A stretch of 64,000 nucleotides of DNA from Natronoflexus pectinivorans (GTDB lineage: Bacteria > Bacteroidota > Bacteroidia > Bacteroidales > Marinilabiliaceae): contig NZ_SLWK01000008.1 of assembly GCF_004345615.1 (NCBI RefSeq), positions 1 through 64,000 on the forward strand, given 5' to 3'. Positions within the stretch are counted from its first letter, which is position 1. Each line of letters starts with the position of its first letter. Below, piece by piece: positions 17,925-25,732 of this stretch. The notes below the pieces were generated by a model that saw only the letters and a program-made list of their open reading frames with translations, was not told where the DNA came from and ran no database searches. Position numbers and translations under genes: made by a program.

Positions 17925-18758
17925 TTATATCTCAGATTTTATGCCGGCAATTTTGGAGGTGATGACTCTTAGCCAGTTTCCCGGTAGGATTTTGTTGGTA
18001 ACCATCAAAAATTTTGCCAATATTCCCGATGGAAACCTTAACCTGCTTCCTTTGGAGTTTACGGCTTTGTAAATTGTTTTGGCTGTAGTTTCAGGAAGGT
18101 CTCCTTTTTCAAAAAAGTCGCCGTATAAGGTGTTTACTTTTGAGACTATATCACTGTAGCCTGTCTGTTCGTTGATGGTTAAATCCTCTCTGGAACGCCC
18201 GTTGAATTCCGTTTTTACAGGTCCGGGCTCCACCAGTTTAACTCTCACCCCAAAAGGACGAAGCTCATAATAGAGACTTTCGGTAAGACCTTCGAGAGCA
18301 AATTTTGAGGCATGGTAAATATTGTACAAAGGCATGCCAATTCGTCCTGCTATGGATGAAACGTTGACAAAAACGCCACTTCTTTTTTCTCTGAAAAAAG
18401 GAATAAATGCCTTCATTACACGTACACTTCCCATGAAATTTGTATCCATCTGTTTGGCTATCTGTTCTTCAGTGGCACCTTCAAGTGGCCCGATGGCTCC
18501 ATAACCGGCGTTGTTGATAACGGCTTCTATGCCGTGATGGTCTTCCCACACTTTTTTTGCTACCTCATTAACCATTTCAGAATTGGTCACGTCCAGTTGA
18601 TAGAGTTTCACATCTTTCAAATTTGAAAATTCGATGGGTACTGAAATGTTTCGCATGGTGGCTGCCACCTGCCATCCTTTACGAAGAAACAATTCAACAG
18701 TGGCTTTTCCAATGCCGGACGATGTCCCGGTTATAAAGACAGTTGGTTTTTTGGTCAT
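17925..18758 (-). CDS. Short-chain dehydrogenase/reductase
   Basis: A 277-residue classical SDR oxidoreductase. TGTSSGIG near residue 11 is the cofactor-binding glycine motif, NNAGYGAIGPLEG is the NNAG motif, FVNVSSIAGRIGMPLYNIYH has the catalytic Ser, and YHASKFALEG holds the YxxxK dyad. The substrate cannot be told. The ATG at 18758 is chosen: it lies one base after the kinase stop codon (18760-18762), a typical coupled operon junction. A longer frame to 18848 would overlap the kinase by about 90 bases. Confidence 0.9.
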   Translation of the reverse strand: MTKKPTVFITGTSSGIGKATVELFLRKGWQVAATMRNISVPIEFSNLKDVKLYQLDVTNSEMVNEVAKKVWEDHHGIEAVINNAGYGAIGPLEGATEEQIAKQMDTNFMGSVRVMKAFIPFFREKRSGVFVNVSSIAGRIGMPLYNIYHASKFALEGLTESLYYELRPFGVRVKLVEPGPVKTEFNGRSREDLTINEQTGYSDIVSKVNTLYGDFFEKGDLPETTAKTIYKAVNSKGSRLRFPSGILAKFLMVTNKILPGNWLRVITSKIAGIKSEI

Positions 18759-18759
18759 G

Positions 18760-19698
18760 TTAATGTTTTTGCTTGAGTTTGTTAAACAACTTTTCAAACC
18801 AATTTGTTCGATGGTCGTTGTTTTTATCAAGATACTCATCAATGGCATTTTTGAATGCTTCTGCTGATGTGTATCTTTTTTGAATCCCCTGTTGAATTAT
18901 TTCTTCGGCTTGATTTTGGGACAGTCGGGAAGGAGGAAGATGAAAAGCCACTCTTGCAGTGGCTTTTGATAGTATAGTATATAGTGTTGCAGGAAGTTTT
19001 GTCGTTCTTAATAATGGCACATTTAGTTGAAGGTGCATCATCATTTCTGGGTCGTGGTAATAAAACCCATTTTTTTGTGTGAGTGTCTCATATAGGGTAA
19101 CGCCCAATGCAAATATATCGGTTGCAGGAGAAGCCAATTGGTTAATATTCAGGAGCTGTTCCGGCGGTGAATATCCCAGGGCGAAAGGTCTGCGAAGCCA
19201 TTTGTCTTCAATGGGATAGATGGCAGCCTGTTCAAAGTCAACCAGTTTAATGCTTTCCGGTGCCGGCTCTCCATTTAAGCTGTTAACGATGAGGTTCGAT
19301 GGTTTTATGTCCAGATGGAGTATGTTATTTTGGTGCAATTTTTCTAATCCACCCAACAAATGAGAGAAAGCTTTGAGCCAAAATCTTCGTGTATGTTTTT
19401 TCCTCGACCATGGTTTAAAAATCAGTTCTTTAAGGGTTTTCCCTTCCAGGAACTCGCGAATGATAAAGTGTTGGTCTTCTATTTGTTCAACTCTTGATTT
19501 GGTGGACAAGGAGGGATGTTCAATGGTGTTTAGAGTTTTGTAAATAGACTGGTTTATTTGTTTGCGGATAGGTTTTATGACGACAATCTGCTCTGTGCAG
19601 ATGTCTTTTGCCTTCCATACTTCACCAAATTTGCCGGTTGATAGCAGTTTTAGTGGCTGAAAATTCAGCTTCTTGATTTGGTCATTGATTTCACCCAT
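18760..19698 (-). CDS. Ser/Thr protein kinase-like protein
   Basis: A 312-residue protein with a eukaryotic-like kinase fold and no transmembrane segment or sensor domain. STGKFGEVWKA is a loose glycine loop, VVIKPI supplies the ATP-binding Lys (K42), and HLDIKPSNLIV is the catalytic loop with D130. The metal-binding DFG motif reads DFE (residues 154-156, VDFEQAAIY). LGYSPPEQL stands at the APE position and SPATDIFALGVTLYETLT is the usual subdomain IX segment. The catalytic residues are kept, so it may be active despite the DFE change. The ATG at 19698 is preferred to a TTG eight codons upstream. It is the first gene of the kinase-SDR-phosphoesterase group. Confidence 0.82.
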   Translation of the reverse strand: MGEINDQIKKLNFQPLKLLSTGKFGEVWKAKDICTEQIVVIKPIRKQINQSIYKTLNTIEHPSLSTKSRVEQIEDQHFIIREFLEGKTLKELIFKPWSRKKHTRRFWLKAFSHLLGGLEKLHQNNILHLDIKPSNLIVNSLNGEPAPESIKLVDFEQAAIYPIEDKWLRRPFALGYSPPEQLLNINQLASPATDIFALGVTLYETLTQKNGFYYHDPEMMMHLQLNVPLLRTTKLPATLYTILSKATARVAFHLPPSRLSQNQAEEIIQQGIQKRYTSAEAFKNAIDEYLDKNNDHRTNWFEKLFNKLKQKH

Positions 19699-19770
19699 TG
19701 TTTCTATTAAGATGGTTCGCAAATTTTTGGTATGTTGCTATGTGAAAATAGAAACTTTTAAGTGTAAAAC

Positions 19771-19801
19771 AAAAGGCTGCCCGTTTACGGCAGCCTTTTT
19801 T
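19771..19801 (-). terminator. Terminator downstream of glyA
   Basis: aaaaggctgcc and ggcagcctttt form a strong stem around a gtttac loop (about 19771-19799). Read on the minus strand it is followed by ttttgtttta, as expected for the end of the glyA transcript; on the plus strand it is followed by T residues too, so it may work in both directions. Confidence 0.75.
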
Positions 19802-19961
19802 GGTGATTCTTATGTATCAATCCCTTTTTTGACTTTTTCAAATACATGAAAAAAGTCTCTTAATTAAAATATATTAGTCGGTCACATCTGCTTCAAAAAA
19901 AAGCTTTGCGACATTGCGTCTTTGCGTTTGTTTTTTATCGTAACCATTTCGTTAAAACCTA

Positions 19962-21239
19962 TTACGCAAATAGCGGGAATTCCTTCATCATAGCATTGAC
20001 TCTTTTACGAACATCTGCAAGTACTTTTTCATCATCAGGATTTGAAAGCACTTCATCAATAAAATTAACAATAGGAGTGATGTGCTCTTCTTTTAAACCA
20101 CGTGTAGTCAGTGCTGAAGTTCCCAAGCGGATTCCGGATGTTTGGAATGGTGAGCGGTCGTCGAAGGGCACCATATTTTTATTGATGGTAATGTCAGCAA
20201 TTACCAGTGTGTTTTCTGCTTTCTTTCCAGTTAAATCAGGGAATTTGGTGCGTAGGTCAACCAACATACTGTGGTTATCGGTTCCACCTGAGATGATTTT
20301 ATAGCCTTTTTCAATGAGCAAACGAGCCATTTCAGCTGCATTCTTTTTTACCTGCGACTGGTAGGCTTTGTACTCAGGTTGCAGAGCTTCGAAAAATGAA
20401 ACAGCTTTGGCAGCAATAACGTGCTCCAGAGGTCCACCTTGTATTCCGGGGAATACGGCTGAATCGAGCAATGAAGACATTTTACGAACAACCCCTTTTT
20501 TAGTGGTTTTTCCAAATGGATTGTCGAAATCCTTACCCATGAGAATGATACCACCACGTGGCCCGCGAAGGGTTTTGTGAGTGGTTGATGTCACCACGTG
20601 CGCATGTTTTACCGGGTTGTTGAGCAATCCGGCAGCAATCAGACCGGCAGGGTGTGCCATGTCAATCATCAAAATTGCACCTACCTTATCGGCAATGGTG
20701 CGCATTCTCTCGTAATCCCAATCGCGAGAGTAGGCTGATGCTCCGCCAATAATCAATTTTGGCTTATGTTCCAAGGCCAGCGACTCCATCATGTCGTAAT
20801 CAACCAGCCCGGTATCTTCTTTAACGCCATAAGCAATGGGTTGATACCAGAGTCCTGAACTGTTCACCGGAGAACCATGCGAAAGGTGTCCGCCATGAGC
20901 CAAATCCAATCCCAGGAATTTGTCTCCCGGTTCCAGAACGGTCATCAAAACGGCCATGTTGGCCTGAGCTCCACTATGTGGCTGTACGTTGGCCCACTCA
21001 GCACCAAAAAGCTCCTTTAGCCGCTCAATGGCCAGACTTTCGCTCTGGTCAACCACCTGACAACCTCCGTAGTAACGCGCTCCGGGAAGCCCCTCAGCGT
21101 ATTTGTTGGTTAATACGCTGCCCATGGCTTCCATAACCTGGGGACTGACAAAGTTCTCGGAGGCAATCAGCTCGATGCCATCCATCTGCCTGTGATGCTC
21201 TTTTTGAATAAGTTCAAAAATTTGCTGGTCTCTTTTCAT
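19962..21239 (-). CDS. glyA: Serine hydroxymethyltransferase
   Basis: A 425-residue SHMT, a PLP enzyme that interconverts serine and glycine while loading tetrahydrofolate with a one-carbon unit. The PLP-binding lysine is in [54 protein letters not shown] and [14 protein letters not shown] are the other family blocks. The length is normal and the protein ends in [18 protein letters not shown] terminator follows. A HEPN/nucleotidyltransferase pair lies 33 bases upstream in the same direction, which may place glyA under its promoter or leave only a short promoter of its own. Confidence 0.97.
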   Translation of the reverse strand: MKRDQQIFELIQKEHHRQMDGIELIASENFVSPQVMEAMGSVLTNKYAEGLPGARYYGGCQVVDQSESLAIERLKELFGAEWANVQPHSGAQANMAVLMTVLEPGDKFLGLDLAHGGHLSHGSPVNSSGLWYQPIAYGVKEDTGLVDYDMMESLALEHKPKLIIGGASAYSRDWDYERMRTIADKVGAILMIDMAHPAGLIAAGLLNNPVKHAHVVTSTTHKTLRGPRGGIILMGKDFDNPFGKTTKKGVVRKMSSLLDSAVFPGIQGGPLEHVIAAKAVSFFEALQPEYKAYQSQVKKNAAEMARLLIEKGYKIISGGTDNHSMLVDLRTKFPDLTGKKAENTLVIADITINKNMVPFDDRSPFQTSGIRLGTSALTTRGLKEEHITPIVNFIDEVLSNPDDEKVLADVRKRVNAMMKEFPLFA

Positions 21240-21272
21240 TAGTATCTGATTATATTTATTGTAATTAGAATG

Positions 21273-21590
21273 TTATGCTACGTTGTTTAGGATTTCCTGA
21301 CCGTATTTAATTACTTCATTTGCGATTGGGTTCGAAACATTAAAATCACACTCCCTGAATGGATGAGGTTCTATTCTACTGTCTATATTTCTGCGTAATC
21401 TCATAAGCTCCAATTGGGTTTCCACAAGATTGCCGAAATCTTTAAATACAACAGCTATATCAATGTCGCTCTCATCATGATAATTGCCTTTTGCATAGGA
21501 ACCAAATAGGATTACTTTGACAGCACTATATTTATGGTTTAATGCTATGGCATATTCTGTTGCAATCTTTATAACATCCCCTTTATCCAT
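21273..21590 (-). CDS. MNT-type nucleotidyltransferase (HEPN partner)
   Basis: A 105-residue minimal nucleotidyltransferase. LFGSYAKGNYHDESDIDIAV matches the GSx10DxD active-site pattern exactly. In well-studied HEPN/MNT modules the nucleotidyltransferase neutralises the HEPN protein by transferring AMP groups to it. Its start overlaps the end of the HEPN gene by 22 bases, so the two are translationally coupled. A role as antitoxin is inferred from this pairing, not shown here. Confidence 0.85.
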   Translation of the reverse strand: MDKGDVIKIATEYAIALNHKYSAVKVILFGSYAKGNYHDESDIDIAVVFKDFGNLVETQLELMRLRRNIDSRIEPHPFRECDFNVSNPIANEVIKYGQEILNNVA

Positions 21591-21976
21591 TTTCTTAGAA
21601 TAATAATGTTATTTATCCATCTTTCAGTATAATCACGAGTGCAAATTGAGTGGAACTCTTTCCTGTAATCGTCATAACGCGCATTTAAATTAAATGAGGT
21701 TACTTCATCCAGCCAATCTGAGTACTCTTCGGATATCTCGACTTCGATAAGCTCAGCCAATCTGTAAAGATTATGTGTGAATGGTGCATGTTTCCCGAAT
21801 TTCTTTACAAAAACTGCTTTTAATAGCTTCTCCAAAGATATATGTCCTAGAAAAAGTGCCCAACTATAAGATTTAGATTCATACAAAGTCACGGAGGTTC
21901 GAAAATCGTTTTCTGATGTTTCAACCCAATGATTAACAATTTTTGTTATGTCGATATCTGATTGTTTTTTATTCAT
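21569..21976 (-). CDS. HEPN domain protein (MNT partner)
   Basis: A 135-residue all-alpha HEPN protein. Features of the family include SWALFLGHISLEKLLKAVFV, with the EK..KA signature, HAPFTHNLYRLAELIE, and FNLNARYDDYRKEFHSI. I could not find the RX4-6H ribonuclease motif (the nearest is RKEFH, with only three residues between), so toxicity by RNA cleavage is uncertain. It is the first gene of the pair and overlaps the nucleotidyltransferase gene. Confidence 0.78.
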   Translation of the reverse strand: MNKKQSDIDITKIVNHWVETSENDFRTSVTLYESKSYSWALFLGHISLEKLLKAVFVKKFGKHAPFTHNLYRLAELIEVEISEEYSDWLDEVTSFNLNARYDDYRKEFHSICTRDYTERWINNIIILRKWIKGML

Positions 21977-22154
21977 TTACGAAATGTATGAATCCTTTGC
22001 AACATAAACGGGATGCTATTTTTGCCCTAATGAAAATAGATGCTTTAATCGCAATTGACCTTATTCTGCCCAATTTGAAAACTGTTTCCTAACCAAAAGT
22101 GCTTAGTGTTTAACCATGACAAATGTAATGCTTTTCAGGCTCAATAACAATTTA

Positions 22155-23942
22155 CTACTCATCCGAAAAGTGTATCAGCACTCTTCGGTACGCAGAGAAG
22201 ATTTTGGATTTGGAAACAAATCCAATGTATTTCTCGTCCTCAATAACCGGAAGATTCCAGGCTCCTGTATCTTCAAATTTTTTCATGACATCATCCATGT
22301 GGTCGGTGGTTTGGATGAATGCCGGCGGTACAGTCATCAATTGCTGAACTGTGGTGGATTGATATAGTTCGCTTTTAAACATGATTTCCCTGATGTCTTC
22401 CAAAGTAACAACTCCAATCAATCGTTTTTCTTCATCCAACACCGGAAACAGATTTCGTTTGGCTTTGGCAATGGTTTTCACCAATTCGCCCAATGTGTGG
22501 TGGGGTTTAACAGTCAGAAAATCCCTTTCAATCACTTTGTTTAAGCGCATCAAGGTTAGCACTGCTTTGTCCTTGTGGTGGGTGATTAACTCTCCACGTC
22601 GCGCCAGTCGCTTGGTATAGATGGTGTGGGGTTCAAAATACTTATTGGTTAAAAAGGATATGGCCGATACAGTAATCAGAGGAATAAAAAGCGCATACCC
22701 GTTGGTGATTTCTGCAATGAGGAAGATGGCGGTGAGAGGTGCATGCATCACACCCGACATCAATGCTGCCATTCCAACCAATGTGAAATGAGAAACGGGT
22801 AGGTCGGCACCAAGTTCGTTCATTAAAAGTGCCAGGAAATAGCCTGTGACGCCACCAAGAAATAGAGTGGGTGCAAAAATCCCACCAACGCCACCACTGG
22901 CGTTGGTTAGCGTGGACGCCACTACTTTAAACAGTATAATCAACACTAAAAAGACCAGTATGGCAATGTTGTTGCTTCGAAAGGTATAGAAAATGCTGTT
23001 TTCAACAATGGCAGAGGAGTCATCTGATAGCATGGCGGTGATGGTATCATATCCTTCACCGTATAGCGGGGGAAACAGGAATATGAGCACACTGAGGACA
23101 AATCCGCCGGCCAGCCATTTATAGTATGGATTGGTGATTTTTCCCATTCTTTTTTCCAGTTTGAGTGTTCCCCAGGTCATATATTGTGAAACCACTCCGC
23201 CAACAACACCAAGAAGAATATAAAAAGGCAGGTTGTTGAGTTCAAAAGGAGCTTCCAGCAGGAAAGTGAATTCTGCGCCTTCACCCAAAAAGAAATAGGC
23301 AACAGAGGCGGCTACCACGGCTGATAAAAGCAGCGGAACGATGGATGACGCTGTTAGTCCAAGCATCAATACTTCCATGGTAAACATGAGGCCGGCAATG
23401 GGAGCCTTAAAAATTCCGGCAATGGCACCGGCAGCACCACAACCAATTAGCAGGGTGACAGTTTTATAGTTCATCATGAACAGCCGTCCCAGCGATGAAC
23501 CTATGGATGAGCCAGTAAGCACAATGGGTGCCTCTGCTCCAACTGAACCTCCAAATCCAATGGTAAACGTACTGGCTATGATGGATGTGAACGAATTGTG
23601 CGCCTTCAGGTTACTCTCTTTCTTTGAGATGGCATACAAAATTCGGGTCACACCGTGGCTGATGTCGTCTTTTACAATATAACGGACAAATATCATGGTA
23701 ATAAATATCCCAATCATGGGATATAAAAGATACATATAGTTCCAGTCGGTGAGGTCAAACCCCTTTGTAAGCAGGTCATGCATGAAATGAATGGCGTTTT
23801 TCAGTGTGACCGCTGCCAGACCACTGAACAGACCAACCAGCATGGCAAGTATAAGCACAAAGTTTTGTTGGGAGATGTTCCGAACCCGCCAGATAAGAAA
23901 CTGACCAAAGAGTTTTGATATTTTTTCCGTTAGAAATTGCAT
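22155..23942 (-). CDS. ClC-type chloride channel/transporter with CBS domains
   Basis: A 595-residue ClC-family membrane protein that carries chloride or other anions, perhaps with protons. Ten or more hydrophobic segments make up the channel. FGGSVGAEAPIVLTGSSIGS keeps the gating glutamate region, and GGVGGIFAPTLFLGGVTGY is the GxFxP selectivity segment. Two CBS domains occupy the last ~130 residues (MRLNKVIERDFLTVKPHHTL onward, then VQQLMTVPPAFIQTTDHMDD) and may sense adenine nucleotides. The ATG at 23942 (MQFLTEKISKLFGQF) is chosen because a longer frame to 24044 would overlap the divergent GroES-like gene. Confidence 0.93.
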   Translation of the reverse strand: MQFLTEKISKLFGQFLIWRVRNISQQNFVLILAMLVGLFSGLAAVTLKNAIHFMHDLLTKGFDLTDWNYMYLLYPMIGIFITMIFVRYIVKDDISHGVTRILYAISKKESNLKAHNSFTSIIASTFTIGFGGSVGAEAPIVLTGSSIGSSLGRLFMMNYKTVTLLIGCGAAGAIAGIFKAPIAGLMFTMEVLMLGLTASSIVPLLLSAVVAASVAYFFLGEGAEFTFLLEAPFELNNLPFYILLGVVGGVVSQYMTWGTLKLEKRMGKITNPYYKWLAGGFVLSVLIFLFPPLYGEGYDTITAMLSDDSSAIVENSIFYTFRSNNIAILVFLVLIILFKVVASTLTNASGGVGGIFAPTLFLGGVTGYFLALLMNELGADLPVSHFTLVGMAALMSGVMHAPLTAIFLIAEITNGYALFIPLITVSAISFLTNKYFEPHTIYTKRLARRGELITHHKDKAVLTLMRLNKVIERDFLTVKPHHTLGELVKTIAKAKRNLFPVLDEEKRLIGVVTLEDIREIMFKSELYQSTTVQQLMTVPPAFIQTTDHMDDVMKKFEDTGAWNLPVIEDEKYIGFVSKSKIFSAYRRVLIHFSDE

Positions 23943-23979
23943 AGCTCCAATTTGGGCTGCGAATTTAGACCATATTCTA

Positions 23980-23987
23980 TATATTTG
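23980..23987 (+). promoter_or_regulatory. Bacteroidota -7 box upstream of the GroES-like gene
   Basis: tatatttg is an exact TAnnTTTG match, 13 bases before the ATG at 24001. A tttg at 23951-23954 lies 25 bases further up, somewhat more than the usual 19-21 spacing. It is in the divergent gap between the ClC and GroES-like genes. Confidence 0.5.
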
Positions 23988-24000
23988 CAAAAAAAAAGAT

Positions 24001-24384
24001 ATGTCATTAGGGATAGAAGGAAAAGATTTAGAGAATTTTATCATGGTGGGCGACCGGGTTTTGATTAAACCGCGTTCACCTCAAAACAAAACCAAGTCGG
24101 GTTTGTATTTGCCACCCAATATTCAGGAAAAAGAGAAAGTCTTATCAGGCTATGTGGTGAAAGTGGGGCCGGGATATCCCATTCCCGCCATTGCCGAGGC
24201 CGATGAACCCTGGAAATCTAAAGGGGATGATGTAAAATATGTTCCTCTTCAGCCAATGGAAGGGGACTTGGCTGTTTACATGCAAAACAGTGCCATCGAA
24301 ATTGAATTTAAAAGCGAGAAGTATGTCATTGTGCCTCATTCCGCGATTTTGATGCTAATCAGGGACGAAGGCCTTTTTGATTAA
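24001..24384 (+). CDS. GroES-like co-chaperonin family protein
   Basis: A 127-residue protein with a GroES/Cpn10 fold. FIMVGDRVLIKPRSPQNKTK near residue 13 and SGLYLPPNIQEKEKVLSGYV match the start of the family and its mobile-loop region, GYVVKVGPGYP the following strand, and EKYVIVPHSAILMLI the C-terminus. It differs from ordinary GroES by an insert of about 25 residues (AIAEADEPWKSKGDDVKYVP) and has no groEL next to it. It may be a second, specialised copy. The family is clear, the role is not. Confidence 0.75.
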   Translation: MSLGIEGKDLENFIMVGDRVLIKPRSPQNKTKSGLYLPPNIQEKEKVLSGYVVKVGPGYPIPAIAEADEPWKSKGDDVKYVPLQPMEGDLAVYMQNSAIEIEFKSEKYVIVPHSAILMLIRDEGLFD

Positions 24385-24436
24385 CACACAAGTATCAAGT
24401 CAACCGTTAAGTTTTGGGTAAACCTGGTGCGCTTGG

Positions 24437-24525
24437 AGCTTCCCCCTTGGCTTCGACGTGAGTGTTCGACTGAGCTCACACCGAAGTCTCAGCCGAACGG
24501 GGTTAGGGGTGAGCGAGGGAGGCAC
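24437..24525. repeat. REP-like palindromic element, copy 1
   Basis: Contains gtgagtgttcgactgagctc, then acaccgaagtctcagccgaa and a g-rich tail. The same element lies at about 36983-37070. In the second copy the arms cttcggtgtgag and ctcacaccgaag pair over 12 bases; here the left arm reads cttcgacgtgag and pairs less well. It lies between the GroES-like gene and a convergent lipoprotein gene. Confidence 0.75.
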
Positions 24526-24543
24526 TTCCGATTTGACTTGACT

Positions 24544-25353
24544 CTATCGTCTTGTTAGCAACATTCCTTTTATTTGTGTTTGACGGATGATGGTATCGTC
24601 CGGAATTGATAACCCGGAATTATTTCTGGTAAAAGTGTGTCCCTGGATCATTTTATCGTTTGGCAGTAAAACAAGGAGCTCATGTTCCTTATTTTGTTTA
24701 ATCTCATATAATCCGGTTTCCCTTCTGATTGATTCCCCATAACCTTCAATTTTTCCCGTGTATAAAATATATTTCATATTAATGGGGTCTAAATGAAGAT
24801 TCATGCGGATGCCTTCGCCATCTGTATGCGGATATTTCCCAGTATAATGAACCGGGTATTCGCGGGCTACAATTTCGGGATGTTCAATGCCAAAAGCTGC
24901 TCTACGTGACATCACCTCCGATGGCAGAACCGGAGAACTTTCTGATGAGGTGAATACTTCGCGTAATCCGGGATAAACCAGTTCGGCATAAACCCTGTTG
25001 TGGTTGGTGTCGAACATGATGATGCCGAGTGCCTGAATGGCATCGTCAGGCAAAACACCTATGGAGTATATGACGCGGTCTTTTTTCAGAGCCGATGCAT
25101 CCTGCATCAGGAAAAGAAATTCCATATATTTTTCATCACCCATCATTTTGGTCATGAAATATTCCACTTCAGGCATTGTCCATAGGCCGGTTGAACATGG
25201 TTTTCTTCCCACCAAACTGTCCAGTTCAGCCAAAGAAAACGTAACCGGGTTTTGCACCACAGCAGCGCTGGATTCTTCTTTTTGACTTGTTGACAAGCAG
25301 GATGATAGCAGGATTAAGGTTAGTAACGAAATTTGAAATAAGATTCGCTTCAT
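24544..25353 (-). CDS. Lipoprotein of unknown function
   Basis: A 269-residue predicted lipoprotein: the signal peptide MKRILFQISLLTLILLSSC ends in a lipobox (LSSC, C19). The following region is polar (STSQKEESSAAV), then a folded domain without a family I recognise. The C-terminal half has a GKIEGYGESIRRETGLYEI segment that loosely resembles the NlpE N-terminal barrel, but the two Cys of NlpE are missing, so I do not adopt that name. It is divergently transcribed from the TonB-dependent receptor across a 380-base gap. Confidence 0.65.
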   Translation of the reverse strand: MKRILFQISLLTLILLSSCLSTSQKEESSAAVVQNPVTFSLAELDSLVGRKPCSTGLWTMPEVEYFMTKMMGDEKYMEFLFLMQDASALKKDRVIYSIGVLPDDAIQALGIIMFDTNHNRVYAELVYPGLREVFTSSESSPVLPSEVMSRRAAFGIEHPEIVAREYPVHYTGKYPHTDGEGIRMNLHLDPINMKYILYTGKIEGYGESIRRETGLYEIKQNKEHELLVLLPNDKMIQGHTFTRNNSGLSIPDDTIIRQTQIKGMLLTRR

Positions 25354-25732
25354 GTGTTATGTTTTGTTTTTATCGGCACATTGCTTTCTGTTTTAAGAGA
25401 CAGGTTGTCCCTCGTTGGAGGGACAAACAATCTGTTGCTTTAAAATAATAGTTCGTTAAGATTTTTTTTTATTTGCCTAATTATCAAACGTTTATGAGTC
25501 TGTTGTGATATTACACAATCAGCTGATAATAAGAAACTTACTTATGTCTTATATCTAATAATCTAAGATCTAATAATCTAACGATCTATTGTTAAAACAA
25601 ACTTTTCTATTAATTTACCAACCGGATGTGAAAACTGCAAGTAATATGCCAAAGATGTTGTTTTTTTGCATCTGAACTTAATGATTTTTGTTTTGTTTAA
25701 CAACAAAACGAAATTTGCTAAACAATAAACTT
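25354..25732. other. Divergent gap with hairpin and 'atctaa' word repeats
   Basis: Holds a perfect 9-bp inverted repeat, ttgtccctc (25405-25413) and gagggacaa (25418-25426) around gttg, which may be an operator or mRNA structure. At 25541-25592 the words ctaataatctaagatctaa repeat with variation. A gttttgtt/aacaaaac inverted pair lies at 25690-25709, just before the receptor start. No gene is seen. Confidence 0.5.

Noticed and set aside
23943-24044. N-terminal extension of the ClC gene
   Set aside because: It would overlap the divergent GroES-like gene and its promoter box, and the family start is at 23942.
24544-25353. NlpE-like copper-stress lipoprotein
   Set aside because: Only a weak resemblance in one beta segment; the conserved Cys pair of NlpE is missing.
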